This document shows, in pieces, positions 23,779-32,840 of a stretch of DNA of 64,000 nucleotides. Location of the stretch: assembly GCA_943368475.1 (NCBI GenBank), contig CALRLF020000008.1, positions 1-64,000 on the forward strand. Reading direction: 5' to 3'. The DNA comes from UBA1930 sp943368475. Lineage in GTDB: Bacteria; Bacteroidota; Bacteroidia; Chitinophagales; Chitinophagaceae. The notes below the pieces were generated by a model. That model saw nothing but the letters and a program-made list of their open reading frames with translations. It was not told the origin of the DNA and made no database searches. The translations under genes were made by a program, and so were the position numbers. Each line of letters starts with the position of its first letter. Position 1 is the stretch's first letter.

Positions 23779-23930
23779 TTTTTTATGTAACCAACTGTAG
23801 AATATAATTGGGGCTGAAGTGGCGACGCTCCATTCAACAGCAACGATTCTATCATCTGTTTTAATAGTTTGCTTAAATACTTTGATGTACAATTATTTGT
23901 AACTACATTTAAGCACCAACACTACTGCAA

Positions 23931-25166
23931 ATGAATACCCTAGCTCCTGTTCAACTAAAAGACAGAGAAATTTTTATGGATGTTTTAAGAGGCATTGCCA
24001 TCTTAGGCATCTTTATAGCCAACCTTCAATTTTTTGCTTATTACAGTAGCAACAACATAGGTAAATATATTTTTCCTGCTTTAGACAAACAGTTCTCTTT
24101 TTTACATGCCATGTTTATTGAAGGAAAATTCTACTCCATTTTCAGTTTATTGTTTGGTTGGGGCATTGCATTGCAAATGAGCCGTTCCACAGCCAACGAT
24201 GCAATAACTACTAAATTTATTAAAAGAAGATTGTGGTTTATGATGCTGTTGGGTGGCGTTCATTTAGTGTTTATTTGGATTGGAGATATTGTTGCTTTTT
24301 ATGCCATGCTTGGATTTATATTAATTTCATTAAGAAGAAAATCGAATAAAAAATTACTACTCATTGGCATCAGCCTAATTCTGTTACCCATTATTCTATA
24401 TTTTTTAAAAATGAAATTTCTATGGTTAAATGCACCAGCAGGTATTTTATTTGAAGCAAGTAATTATTTGCAAATACATTTTGCTGGCATAACTAAAGAA
24501 ATGCAAGAAGATGCCATTATAAAACAAAGTCATAGTTTAATAACCGATGTTAAAATAAATATGGCGAATGCCCCTTTTAGGTATGCCTATTTATTTTTTG
24601 TAAGTCGTATCCCTAAAGTTTTAGGCATGATGCTCATTGGTTTTGTAATTGGGCGTAGCGGCATTTACAAAAAGCTCAATGAGTATAAAAAGCAGTTATT
24701 CTGGTTTGTGATTATTGGTTTAATGGTTTCTATTCCTGCAAACTATATGTTGGCATTTTATATGCAAAACCCCGAGCATTATTACAATTTAAAAATTGAA
24801 GGTTGGTACGAAACCATTGCTTATGCTTTAGGTGTTGCACCATTAGCAATGGTATATGCAATTGTTATTGCCTTATTGTTTCAGCAAAATTTCTTACAAA
24901 AAATATTTGTCTTAATTGCTCCAGTTGGCAAAATGGCTTTTACCAATTACATCATGCATAGCTTAATTGGGATTACTACATTTTATGGAATTGGCTTTGG
25001 TTATATGCAACAAGTTGGTCCTTTTGCACTCACAATATTTGCAGTACTTGTTTTTATTGCTCAAACAATTTATAGTACCATTTGGCTACACTATTTTGAG
25101 TTTGGCCCAGTAGAATGGGTTTGGAGAAGTTTAACCTATGGTAAAAAACAAAAAATATTGAAATAA
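23931..25166 (+). CDS. DUF418 (YeiB-like) membrane protein
   Basis: A 411-aa multi-pass membrane protein. It begins DREIFMDVLRGIAILGIFIANLQFF, the heparan-alpha-glucosaminide-acetyltransferase-like N-terminal motif, and the C-terminal DUF418 block contains APVGKMAFTNYIMHSLIG and FGPVEWVWRSLTYG. Such proteins probably act as membrane acyltransferases or transporters; the substrate is unknown. The gene is monocistronic. The 249-base gap before it holds a terminator (23757-23778) and a weak relative (23816-23845) of the intergenic repeats described elsewhere. Confidence 0.88.
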   Translation: MNTLAPVQLKDREIFMDVLRGIAILGIFIANLQFFAYYSSNNIGKYIFPALDKQFSFLHAMFIEGKFYSIFSLLFGWGIALQMSRSTANDAITTKFIKRRLWFMMLLGGVHLVFIWIGDIVAFYAMLGFILISLRRKSNKKLLLIGISLILLPIILYFLKMKFLWLNAPAGILFEASNYLQIHFAGITKEMQEDAIIKQSHSLITDVKINMANAPFRYAYLFFVSRIPKVLGMMLIGFVIGRSGIYKKLNEYKKQLFWFVIIGLMVSIPANYMLAFYMQNPEHYYNLKIEGWYETIAYALGVAPLAMVYAIVIALLFQQNFLQKIFVLIAPVGKMAFTNYIMHSLIGITTFYGIGFGYMQQVGPFALTIFAVLVFIAQTIYSTIWLHYFEFGPVEWVWRSLTYGKKQKILK

Positions 25167-25226
25167 TTTTTTAGAGGAGTTGTAATATTCAAAATATTGC
25201 TGCTACTAATTTGAAAAATTACAGCC

Positions 25227-25493
25227 ATGACAAACTCAACTGTAAACAATAAAAAAGATATTACTCCTGTAGTTTCAAAAATTGGTTATGGTGCATTTGT
25301 ATTGCTAACCATTTATTTTTTAGCCACTAACCAAATTATGAGTGCAGCTAGCAATTTAGGTATTGCATTAATTTTTGATCCATTTAATCAGCAGCAAAAA
25401 TGGAATGATAGACCATTGTATCAAAGAGTTTGGTTATTGGTTCATGTGGCTGTAGTTTTTGGATTGTTTATATATGGCTATTTGGTGAAGTAA
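25227..25493 (+). CDS. Small membrane protein, 88 aa, unknown
   Basis: Two membrane helices (about 21-40, GYGAFVLLTIYFLATNQI, and 68-86, VWLLVHVAVVFGLFIYGYLV) flank a soluble loop with FDPFNQQQKWNDRPLYQRV. I know similar small proteins only as uncharacterised Bacteroidota proteins. The N-terminus is Asn/Lys-rich and cytosolic. It lies 60 bases after the DUF418 gene and may be co-transcribed. It ends 14 bases before a convergent gene, with no clear terminator between them. Confidence 0.72.
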   Translation: MTNSTVNNKKDITPVVSKIGYGAFVLLTIYFLATNQIMSAASNLGIALIFDPFNQQQKWNDRPLYQRVWLLVHVAVVFGLFIYGYLVK

Positions 25494-25507
25494 AAGAGTT
25501 TAAATTA

Positions 25508-26038
25508 TTATTCTTCTTCTTTCATTTCCTTTCCATAGTAAACTGTACAACTAATATAATTTTCAGGATAAGTGTCTGCTTCTCCCTCGGCATTCCAAAT
25601 TAATTCTATTTGCAACAACATGTTATTGGGAAGTTTCTTACTAAGAATACTGTAGCTTCTTGTTTCTGTATCAAGATATGCATTTTTTTTCAAGCTAAGT
25701 TTTGCATCACAAGATTTTATTAATGTATATAATTTTTTATACTGTTCTTTAGCCGATTGAGCGTTTTCAGCACTAAAAATCAATCCTCTAACAAAATATT
25801 GATTGGCTTCTTCATATACACTGTATTCTGTTTTCTCAAACCCTTTAAAAGCTCTTTTTGCTTCTAGACGCCCTGTTTGTGGATGCCTTTTTAATCCAAC
25901 GGTTTTAAGTTTTGACTTCAATGCATTTTCCCAAAACTTCAATTCATTACAATCGGTAACGCCTTTGTTTTTTGCAGATTGTGCAAAAGAAGTATGACTC
26001 AAAGCTGCTAATAGTAGTACAAATAGTAATTTTTTCAT
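25508..26038 (-). CDS. Exported protein of unknown function
   Basis: A 176-aa protein with a signal peptide (cleavage after SFAQ). The mature part has CNELKFWENALKSKLKTVGL, a Lys/Tyr-rich middle, YKKLYTLIKSCDAKL and strand-like ILSKKLPNNMLLQIELIWN, ending in an acidic/basic tail (GKEMKEEE). Two cysteines in the mature part (TDCNE and KSCDA) could form a disulfide. No family is recognised. It stands alone between a convergent small membrane gene and the downstream end of the epimerase gene. Confidence 0.65.
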   Translation of the reverse strand: MKKLLFVLLLAALSHTSFAQSAKNKGVTDCNELKFWENALKSKLKTVGLKRHPQTGRLEAKRAFKGFEKTEYSVYEEANQYFVRGLIFSAENAQSAKEQYKKLYTLIKSCDAKLSLKKNAYLDTETRSYSILSKKLPNNMLLQIELIWNAEGEADTYPENYISCTVYYGKEMKEEE

Positions 26039-26106
26039 TGCTATACATTTATTGTAAAACTATTTACCATCAATAACTAATTGCTACGTAAAACTGGGTA
26101 TTTTAC

Positions 26107-27213
26107 TTATACGATAATGCTGGTTAATTGCTTTAAATATACTTCGTTTATACTTGCACCAATGCCTGGCGTATCATCAATGGTAACAACACCATTGGCT
26201 AAATATTGCAAGCCATTTTCAATAGGATCTTCTGCCATCATTAAAGGCGTATCTAAATCAAAATGTACAATTGAGTTATTGCTATAAGCAAAATGTACAA
26301 AAGCAGTGGTTGCTAAACGGCTTTCCATAAAACTGCCTATTTGCATTTTTATATTGTGTTGATTACCCACTTCAACAATTTTTAAGGCATTACAAATGCC
26401 CCCACTTTTTCCAAGTTTAATATTGAAATAATCACAGGCCTGAAGAGTTGCTAATCGATTTGCGTCATATTGCGTACAACAACTTTCATCTGCCATTATT
26501 TTTATTGGGCTTGCTTTTCTCACTTTTGGCAATTCCATAAAATCCCATCTTGCAATGGGTTCTTCACAATGTTCAATATTATAAGGAGCTAATGCTTGTA
26601 AAGTAGCAATAGCTGTTTCGAGATTCCAACCTTGATTGGCATCAATTCTTAAAGGAAGCTTGTCACCCACTGCTGCACGTATGGCTTTAATTCTATCAAC
26701 ATCTAATTCGGTAGTTTGTCCTAACTTAACTTTCACCGCAGGAAAACCAGCTTCTTTAAAACGTAACGCATCGTTGGCCATTTTTTCAGGAGAACCAATG
26801 CCAACAGTCATATCGGTAGTAATTACTTTGTTTTTTTTACCTCCTAAAAATTGATACAATGGCATATTGCTATGCTTGGCGGCTATGTCGTACAAAGCCA
26901 TATCAAATGCACTTTTAATGCTGTTGTTGCCAAAAATTACTCTATCCATTGCCGCAATACAACCTTCTATTTGCAATGGATTTTTTTCTTTCAAAGCAGT
27001 AGCTAAATATTGTGCAACTATGTAACAAGTATCTATACTTTCTCCATTAATACTCATGTATGGGCTACATTCACCAAAGCCACTAATGCCCTCATTGGTA
27101 CGGATTACAATTAAAATATTATCGGCATTAAACTGTGTGCCTAAAGAAATTACAAAAGGCTCTTTAAGTGGAATAAGGAGTTTATAAATTTCAATTGAGG
27201 TTATTTTAAGCAT
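26107..27213 (-). CDS. Dipeptide epimerase (enolase superfamily)
   Basis: A 368-aa enolase-superfamily enzyme of the muconate-lactonising subgroup. Catalytic acid/bases are Lys161/Lys163 (VKVKLG) and Lys266 (NIKLGKSGG); metal ligands are Asp191 (DANQGW), Glu217 (CEEPI) and Asp242 (ADES). The near-C-terminal DLDTPL is the DxD substrate motif typical of dipeptide epimerases such as L-Ala-D/L-Glu epimerase, which act in murein-peptide recycling. The exact dipeptide is not predictable. It is preceded by an alpha/beta hydrolase gene with a 6-base gap, so they form an operon. Confidence 0.86.
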   Translation of the reverse strand: MLKITSIEIYKLLIPLKEPFVISLGTQFNADNILIVIRTNEGISGFGECSPYMSINGESIDTCYIVAQYLATALKEKNPLQIEGCIAAMDRVIFGNNSIKSAFDMALYDIAAKHSNMPLYQFLGGKKNKVITTDMTVGIGSPEKMANDALRFKEAGFPAVKVKLGQTTELDVDRIKAIRAAVGDKLPLRIDANQGWNLETAIATLQALAPYNIEHCEEPIARWDFMELPKVRKASPIKIMADESCCTQYDANRLATLQACDYFNIKLGKSGGICNALKIVEVGNQHNIKMQIGSFMESRLATTAFVHFAYSNNSIVHFDLDTPLMMAEDPIENGLQYLANGVVTIDDTPGIGASINEVYLKQLTSIIV

Positions 27214-27219
27214 ACAATT

Positions 27220-28245
27220 TTATTTTTTTAATGAGATCGAACCGTTCAACAATGGCATTTGTAAAACCTGTTGCATAAATAACTTTGTTTCTCTTTCCAC
27301 TCCTGCAACATCTTTACTTTTAATAGGGCTTGCCAATACATGATCTTCGGTTAATGGCATTGCTTTTTGCACTTTTAAATTGGCCGTTGTAGCCAACTGT
27401 TCGAACATTTTTTGCATGGCACTTACTTTAACTACCTTATCCTGGTGTTGCTCATCTTTATAGTAGTACAATAGTAAAGTTGGTTGTTTTATTTTTTTGA
27501 ATGTTTTTTCTGTCATGCTTGTTTCCAGCATTTCTTGCAGCTCTACAGCAGCTTCTAACCTGTATGGTTTGTTCCAATATTGTTTATAAATAGGGCGTTC
27601 ATCGGCAGGATCGTTGTATTTTCCACCTTTTACCAAACGTGCAATTTGTAAACCCCAATTGTTGTTTAAAATCCAAGCCTTGGGATCATTAATTGCAATA
27701 TTGGGAGAATATAAAACAACTGCTGCAACATGGTTGGGGTAAGTAGCAGCTAACTGTAAAGCCTGTGTAGCACCTGTACTTGTGCCCATTAAAATAACTT
27801 TATTGCCCAGTTCTTTGCCAATAGCCAAAGCTTGTTTTGCAGTTTCCCAATATTTATCGGCTGTTAAGTTTTGTAGTTGTTCTGTGGTGTCAATGCCATG
27901 TTCTGCCAATCGGCTTAAGTACAAATTGCAACCAAATGCTTGTGCAATATTTCGATGAACTGGATTTCCTTCTTCCTGCGAAGCAGAAAAACCATGCAAA
28001 TACACAATAGAATATTCGGTTTTTTGCTTAACTGAATCATTGGCCCAAACGATTCTTGCCTGATTGTTGGGGCGTAATTGATGTGCAGCTTCTTGTGCAG
28101 CAATATAATTTTCTATATCGGCTGTTTGTGTAAATGAAAACGAAGGAAATTGTGTATCATATTTAGGTGTTATAGGGCTTGGACCAAAAAAGTACATGAT
28201 AAACAGTAATGTAAATACAACCAATATTTTCTTAAAAGTCTTCAT
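27220..28245 (-). CDS. Membrane-anchored alpha/beta hydrolase
   Basis: A 341-aa protein with one N-terminal membrane or signal segment (6-22). The alpha/beta-hydrolase core has VYLHGFSAS (oxyanion), the nucleophile elbow GTSTG with Ser156, and a late Asp (YYYKDEQHQD) and His (EDHVLASP). A member of the esterase/lipase group acting at the periplasmic face of the membrane is likely. It is encoded 6 bases upstream of the dipeptide epimerase, so it may supply or process peptide substrates; that link is inference. Confidence 0.82.
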   Translation of the reverse strand: MKTFKKILVVFTLLFIMYFFGPSPITPKYDTQFPSFSFTQTADIENYIAAQEAAHQLRPNNQARIVWANDSVKQKTEYSIVYLHGFSASQEEGNPVHRNIAQAFGCNLYLSRLAEHGIDTTEQLQNLTADKYWETAKQALAIGKELGNKVILMGTSTGATQALQLAATYPNHVAAVVLYSPNIAINDPKAWILNNNWGLQIARLVKGGKYNDPADERPIYKQYWNKPYRLEAAVELQEMLETSMTEKTFKKIKQPTLLLYYYKDEQHQDKVVKVSAMQKMFEQLATTANLKVQKAMPLTEDHVLASPIKSKDVAGVERETKLFMQQVLQMPLLNGSISLKK

Positions 28246-28297
28246 AACAAAAAATCATTAGTAAGGCTAAACTAAGTGATTTATGCATGTTGGTTTA

Positions 28298-28666
28298 TTA
28301 TTTTCTTACCCACCAAACCCACAATATTAATATTGGGTGTAGTACCAATAATCTTACCCATGCTATTGTATTAGTTACATGAAATTTACCCAACATAAAA
28401 GGTGCTTTTTGAATCATGTACACATGTGCAGATATAAAAGCGACTAGCATAGCCATTAATGCATAAATAGCTATTTTTTTTGTAGAGGGGAACAATAATA
28501 AAATAGCCAACAATATTTCAGCAATGCCTGCAAGTATGTTTAGTGTAGCAGTCCATTGTTGTAAATATGGCGGAAAGAACGGGGTATAAAATGCTGGATT
28601 GACAAAGTGATACAATCCTGCAAAAAAGTAGGCTGCAATTAATGTGTAAAAGGCAATTTTTTTCAT
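28298..28666 (-). CDS. DoxX-family membrane protein
   Basis: A 122-aa protein with four hydrophobic segments (5-18, 44-62, 66-84, 101-118), starting with FYTLIAAYFFAGLYHFVNPAFYTPFFPPYL, the DoxX-like pattern with a helix-1 H/N-P motif; LNILAGIAEILLAILLLFPST is helix 2. Function is unknown. It is separated by 52 bases from the alpha/beta hydrolase gene. Confidence 0.8.
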   Translation of the reverse strand: MKKIAFYTLIAAYFFAGLYHFVNPAFYTPFFPPYLQQWTATLNILAGIAEILLAILLLFPSTKKIAIYALMAMLVAFISAHVYMIQKAPFMLGKFHVTNTIAWVRLLVLHPILILWVWWVRK

Positions 28667-28756
28667 GATGATGAAGTTAAACCATTAAGTTATTGTAAAG
28701 TTTAGCTGGTTTTAGGGTAAAAGCCAGCTTAAAGCCAATCCTTGAGGTAAAAACCC

Positions 28757-28764
28757 TACCTTTG
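28757..28764 (+). promoter_or_regulatory. -7 promoter box of typA
   Basis: TACCTTTG fits TAnnTTTG. The predicted transcript starts near 28770 and would include the hairpin at 28763-28810 only in part. No TTG is found at 17-23 bases upstream. Confidence 0.45.
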
Positions 28765-28810
28765 CCGCCAGAAAAAGCTGCCACCTCTTTTTTTGAGGAT
28801 TCTGGCAGCA
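28763..28810 (+). other. Nested hairpin upstream of typA
   Basis: Outer arms TGCCGCCAGAA (28763-28773) and TTCTGGCAGCA (28800-28810) pair with one mismatch. Inner arms CCTC (28784-28787) and GAGG (28795-28798) enclose seven T. GCTGCCA (28777-28783) could alternatively pair with TGGCAGC (28803-28809). The typA start codon is 47 bases downstream. This could be a leader structure or the terminator of an upstream transcript. Confidence 0.5.
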
Positions 28811-28856
28811 TTTATTTTTAAATTAAATACTCCTCTGGAGTTCGTTAAAAGGTTTT

Positions 28857-30668
28857 ATGGAAATACGCAACATTGCCATTATTGCACACGTTGACCATGG
28901 CAAAACAACATTGGTAGATAGAATTCTACAAGCTACAAAAGTATTTAGAGACAACCAAGAAACTGGTGATCTAATTATGGATAGCAACGATCTTGAAAAA
29001 GAACGTGGTATCACCATTTTTAGTAAAAATGCTTCTGTTACTTACAAGGATGTAAAAATCAATGTAATTGATACTCCTGGTCACAGTGATTTTGGTGGTG
29101 AAGTTGAACGTGTACTTAAAATGGCCGATGGAGTTATTCTTTTGGTAGATGCTTTTGAAGGTCCAATGCCTCAAACACGTTTTGTATTACAAAAAGCATT
29201 GCATTTAAACCTGCACCCAATAGTTGTAATCAATAAAGTAGATAAACCAAACTGCCGTCCTGATGAAGTGCATGATGCAGTTTTTGAATTATTCTTTAAC
29301 CTCGATGCAACTGAAGAGCAATTGAATTTCCCTACTTTTTATGGTAGTGGTAAAAACGGTTGGTTCAACGATAGTTTAACACAAACTGAAGATATTCTTC
29401 CTTTAATGGATGGTATTTTAAAATATGTTCCTCAACCAAAAGTTAATGAAGGCACATTGCAAATGCAAATTACTTCGTTAGACTATTCATCTTTCTTAGG
29501 TCGTATTGCCATTGGTAAAGTAACTCGTGGCAGCATAAAAGAAAACCAACAAATTGCATTGGTTCAAGCCGATGGTTCTATTAAAAAGAGCCGTGTAAAA
29601 GAATTGTATGTGTTTGAAGGAATGGGCAAACGTAAAGTACAAGAGGTTTTGAGTGGCGATTTATGTGCCGTTGTTGGTTTAGAAGAATTTGGTATTGGTG
29701 ATACTATTTGTGATATTGAAAACCCAGAAGGATTACCAATTATTAGTGTTGATGAGCCTACCATGAGTATGACTTTCAGCATCAATAACTCACCTTTCTT
29801 TGGTAAAGATGGAAAGTTTGTTACATCTCGTCACTTACGTGATCGTTTGATGAAAGAAACAGAGAAAAATTTGGCTTTGCGTATAGAAGATACCGATAGT
29901 GCTGATAGTTTCTTAGTATTTGGTCGTGGTATTTTGCATTTAGGTGTACTGGTAGAAACTATGCGTAGAGAAGGTTATGAATTAACCGTTGGTAATCCAC
30001 AGGTTTTGGTAAAAGAATTATTGGGCAAAAAGCATGAGCCTTTTGAAATACTGGTAGTTGATGTACCAAGTGATTACAGTGGTAAAGTAATTGACCTTGT
30101 AACACAGCGTAAAGGTGAAATGTTGGTGATGGAAAGCAAAGGTGAAATGCAACATTTAGAATTTGATATTCCTTCTCGTGGATTAATTGGTTTACGTTCT
30201 CAAATGCTTACTGGTACTGCTGGCGAAGCTGTGATGGCTCATCGTTTTAACGAGTACAAGCCTTGGAAAGGACCAATTCCTGGAAGAAGCAATGGTGTTT
30301 TAGTTTCTAAATTTGCTGGAACTACTACTGCTTATTCAATTGATAAATTACAAGACAGAGGTCGTTTCTTTATCGACCCAACTGAAGAAGTTTATGCAGG
30401 TCAAATTATTGCAGAACATATTAAGCCAGGAGATTTGAATGTGAATGCAGTGGAGATGAAAAAATTAACCAATCACCGTGCAAGTGGAAGTGATGATAGT
30501 GTACGCATTACGCCAAAAATTCAAATGACTTTAGAAGAGTGTATGGAATATATTCAGCAAGATGAGTGTATTGAAGTAACTCCTAAAAACATTAGAATGC
30601 GTAAAACCGTGTTGGATGAAAATGAAAGAAATAAGCAAACAAAAAGTATGAAAGCGGAAATGGCTTAA
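28857..30668 (+). CDS. typA: Translational GTPase TypA (BipA)
   Basis: A 603-aa elongation-factor-like GTPase. The G1 motif is AHVDHGKTTLVD (9-20), switch II is DTPGHSDFGGEVER, and NKVDKP is G4. The central domain has LGRIAIGKVTRGSI and the C-terminal domain PSRGLIGLRSQMLTGTAGEAVM, which is specific to TypA. It binds the ribosome and helps 50S assembly and stress or low-temperature growth. The gene is monocistronic, with a possible structured leader (28763-28810) and a strong terminator (30689-30716). Confidence 0.96.
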   Translation: MEIRNIAIIAHVDHGKTTLVDRILQATKVFRDNQETGDLIMDSNDLEKERGITIFSKNASVTYKDVKINVIDTPGHSDFGGEVERVLKMADGVILLVDAFEGPMPQTRFVLQKALHLNLHPIVVINKVDKPNCRPDEVHDAVFELFFNLDATEEQLNFPTFYGSGKNGWFNDSLTQTEDILPLMDGILKYVPQPKVNEGTLQMQITSLDYSSFLGRIAIGKVTRGSIKENQQIALVQADGSIKKSRVKELYVFEGMGKRKVQEVLSGDLCAVVGLEEFGIGDTICDIENPEGLPIISVDEPTMSMTFSINNSPFFGKDGKFVTSRHLRDRLMKETEKNLALRIEDTDSADSFLVFGRGILHLGVLVETMRREGYELTVGNPQVLVKELLGKKHEPFEILVVDVPSDYSGKVIDLVTQRKGEMLVMESKGEMQHLEFDIPSRGLIGLRSQMLTGTAGEAVMAHRFNEYKPWKGPIPGRSNGVLVSKFAGTTTAYSIDKLQDRGRFFIDPTEEVYAGQIIAEHIKPGDLNVNAVEMKKLTNHRASGSDDSVRITPKIQMTLEECMEYIQQDECIEVTPKNIRMRKTVLDENERNKQTKSMKAEMA

Positions 30669-30688
30669 GCTTATTGGTTATTATATTG

Positions 30689-30716
30689 ATACCCTGCAAC
30701 TAAAATTGCAGGGTAT
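30689..30716 (+). terminator. typA terminator
   Basis: Perfect 11-base arms ATACCCTGCAA and TTGCAGGGTAT around CTAAAA, followed by a run of T. Confidence 0.9.
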
Positions 30717-30732
30717 TTTTTTGATAATTTCA

Positions 30733-30778
30733 TCAGTATACTGACGGAATTTATATAAAAACGTCAGTTAATTGACGT
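30733..30778. promoter_or_regulatory. Operator-like cluster of palindromes
   Basis: TCAGTATACTGA (30733-30744) is a perfect 12-base palindrome. ACGTCA (30761-30766) and TGACGT (30773-30778) form a 6-6-6 inverted repeat, and TGACG occurs again at 30742-30746. The group is ~190 bases before the gene at 30969 and directly after the typA terminator. A regulator binding site is a plausible reading. Confidence 0.4.
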
Positions 30779-30968
30779 AATTAATGTTTTTTTAAAGCTT
30801 TATGTTTGCTCAAGCAACATTAATTAACCAAGATATTTATCTAGATTTTATTGCGTAGTAACGTGTACAATAGCTAAAACACAATTAAAAACAGTTTCTT
30901 ACGTTTTGTAAATTGTCCTATGAGTATTCTAAATAGAAAATTACTATTTAAACACACAAAAATCTGTT

Positions 30969-31484
30969 ATGGACAACCAAAACGTACGATTGCTTTCTGC
31001 CTCAGATATGGCTGTTTTGTCTCAATGCTTTTCTCAAATAAGGCAAATGGTACCTTCTTCTAAGCCATTAAAATCTACTGAAAGAAGATCTATTTTTAAG
31101 TTAACGGATAACCGATTGGAGTTTGTTGAGAAAGCCATTCAAAAAATGAAAAGTAACCCATCGTTAATACCAACATATTTAGACGTAACGGCAGCTGTTA
31201 AATTATTACACTTATACAATCAGCTAAATGAAGTAAGTGCAGAATTGCAAAAACTACAAGAACAGGTAGAAAATACCCGTTTACAAGCTGGTAACCAGGC
31301 ATTGGTTATTTCAAAAATGTTTTATCATCAAACAAAAAATGCTTCTACCATTGGATTAAAAGAGGCGAAAGCAATTAGTGATGAATTAGTAGAACTGTAT
31401 GCTGTTGGTAGAAATGCAAAGGTCAAGCAGAAAAAAAGAGCTGAAACTGCCAATCAACAATCCTCATTATTTGATAATGTCTAG
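30969..31484 (+). CDS. Helical protein of unknown function, 171 aa
   Basis: No family is recognised. The sequence is almost all helix-forming: ASDMAVLSQCFSQIRQM, NRLEFVEKAIQKMKSNPSLIP, and a coiled-coil-like LLHLYNQLNEVSAELQKLQEQVENTRLQAGNQA (about 84-116), with a Lys-rich stretch (NAKVKQKKRAE) before the C-terminal SSLFDNV. No signal or membrane segment is seen. Its last 18 bases overlap the convergent mtgA gene. The position after a dyad-rich region suggests regulated expression. Confidence 0.72.
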   Translation: MDNQNVRLLSASDMAVLSQCFSQIRQMVPSSKPLKSTERRSIFKLTDNRLEFVEKAIQKMKSNPSLIPTYLDVTAAVKLLHLYNQLNEVSAELQKLQEQVENTRLQAGNQALVISKMFYHQTKNASTIGLKEAKAISDELVELYAVGRNAKVKQKKRAETANQQSSLFDNV

Positions 31485-32186
31485 AATGTCTTCATCATCT
31501 TCAATCAATGCCATTTGATGTACAATTTGAGGATAACGCCAACTTACCCTTCTGCTCATGGGTACAACTGAAAATATTTTAGGATTTGGTAAACAAGCAA
31601 TAATCATAGCGGCTTCGCTACGGCTTAGTTTTTTGGCTGGTTTATGAAAATAATGTTGGGCTGCAGCTTCTGCACCAAAAATGCCAGGGCCCATTTCAAT
31701 TACATTTAAGTACACTTCCAAAATGCGTTTTTTATTCCATGTCCATTCCATCATTTGTGTAAAATAAAATTCAGGAATCTTTCTAATTACACCACCCCCT
31801 TGCCATAAAAAAACATTTTTAGCTGTTTGCTGAGAAATAGTACTTGCACCACCACCCAAAGGAATTTTTGATTTTTTACTGCGTTTGGTTTTACGAGGTT
31901 TAAAGCTTTTTTCAATAGCATCCCAATCAAACCCATTATGGTCGGCAAAGGTTTGATCTTCACTTGCAATGGCAGCTAATTTAATGTTGTAGCCAAGATT
32001 TTCCCATGTTACATAATCCCTTTTTAATCCATAGCTAAACGAATTATTGATTTGTGTAACTGTAATGGGTGGCATTAGCCAACGGCAAAGAATAATATAA
32101 ACCAACGATGAAAAGAACATAATAATAAATGCTCTTTTTGTAAAACGCCATAACTTTTTAAAAAATGGTTTTGCCATAAATGCCAT
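31467..32186 (-). CDS. mtgA: Monofunctional peptidoglycan glycosyltransferase
   Basis: A 239-aa GT51 enzyme with one N-terminal membrane anchor (about 18-37). The catalytic Glu76 lies in IASEDQTFADHNGFDWDAI, and the second conserved motif GGASTISQQTAKNVFLW, then RILEVYLNVIEMGPGIFGAEAAAQHYF, are all present. It polymerises lipid II into glycan strands at the periplasmic face and lacks a transpeptidase domain. ATG codons at 32186 and 32177 are both possible. Its 3' end overlaps the convergent helical gene by 18 bases. Confidence 0.93.
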   Translation of the reverse strand: MAFMAKPFFKKLWRFTKRAFIIMFFSSLVYIILCRWLMPPITVTQINNSFSYGLKRDYVTWENLGYNIKLAAIASEDQTFADHNGFDWDAIEKSFKPRKTKRSKKSKIPLGGGASTISQQTAKNVFLWQGGGVIRKIPEFYFTQMMEWTWNKKRILEVYLNVIEMGPGIFGAEAAAQHYFHKPAKKLSRSEAAMIIACLPNPKIFSVVPMSRRVSWRYPQIVHQMALIEDDEDILDIIK

Positions 32187-32242
32187 GAGGGCAAGATAAT
32201 ATTTTGAGTTGAATTATTCAGTAATACACTTCATTAAAAGAG

Positions 32243-32782
32243 TTAGCCAATATTTACAAAGTGCAGTTTATACTTTTTGCCCAACTTATAGCCACTTACT
32301 CTTTTACGTTTAAATAAAGTAGCCTGAGCAACAATAATATTAATACCTACTACAGATGTGTATTGCACAATGTTGCGAATGTTGGGCTGTAAATTAATAT
32401 TATTGCCTGCCACAATTCCACCAGCTAATAACCCAAGTTTAAATAAAAAATTACCAATGCTGGCAGCTGAAATATTGTTGTTGGGAATAAGTACAATGTC
32501 TTTAATATGTACCTGATAAAAACCGTAATACACGGTATCTATCTTAGTTCCAAAGCCACCAGAAACTAGTGTTACAGTACCCAATCTTAGAAAAATAGAA
32601 TCGTTTTTACAATAACGAATAAACCCTTCAATTAAATAATTTTCAACAGTATAAAATTGCATGTGACTGCCTTTGTAAAAACGTTCTACAGGCATGTTTC
32701 TTTTTTTAAGCACTACAAAATTTGATTGTGCAAATAAATTTGTTGAAAATAGTATAGCTACAAGCAGTAACGCAGCTTTCAT
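32243..32782 (-). CDS. Exported protein of unknown function
   Basis: A 179-aa protein with a signal peptide (KAALLLVAILFSTNLFAQ). The mature part has VVLKKRNMPVERFYKGSHMQFYTVENYLIEGFIRYCKNDSIFLRLG, a beta-rich region, then GNFLFKLGLLAGGIVAGNNI and a Lys-rich tail. The frame is open from 32806, but the ATG at 32782 begins the signal sequence, and a TATCTTTC near-match to the -7 box (32788-32795) lies inside the extra codons. A small outer-membrane or periplasmic protein is possible. Family unknown. Confidence 0.68.
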   Translation of the reverse strand: MKAALLLVAILFSTNLFAQSNFVVLKKRNMPVERFYKGSHMQFYTVENYLIEGFIRYCKNDSIFLRLGTVTLVSGGFGTKIDTVYYGFYQVHIKDIVLIPNNNISAASIGNFLFKLGLLAGGIVAGNNINLQPNIRNIVQYTSVVGINIIVAQATLFKRKRVSGYKLGKKYKLHFVNIG

Positions 32783-32840
32783 AAATGGAAAGATAAACTG
32801 CTGCATTTATTTGTAGTAAAAAAAAGTAGTTAAAGAAACA

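Larger units (their letters stand above)
30669..30968. other. Regulatory-looking gap after typA
   Basis: This 300-base gap holds the typA terminator (30689-30716) and the palindrome/dyad group at 30733-30778. The remaining ~190 bases are AT-rich without a gene. Confidence 0.6.
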
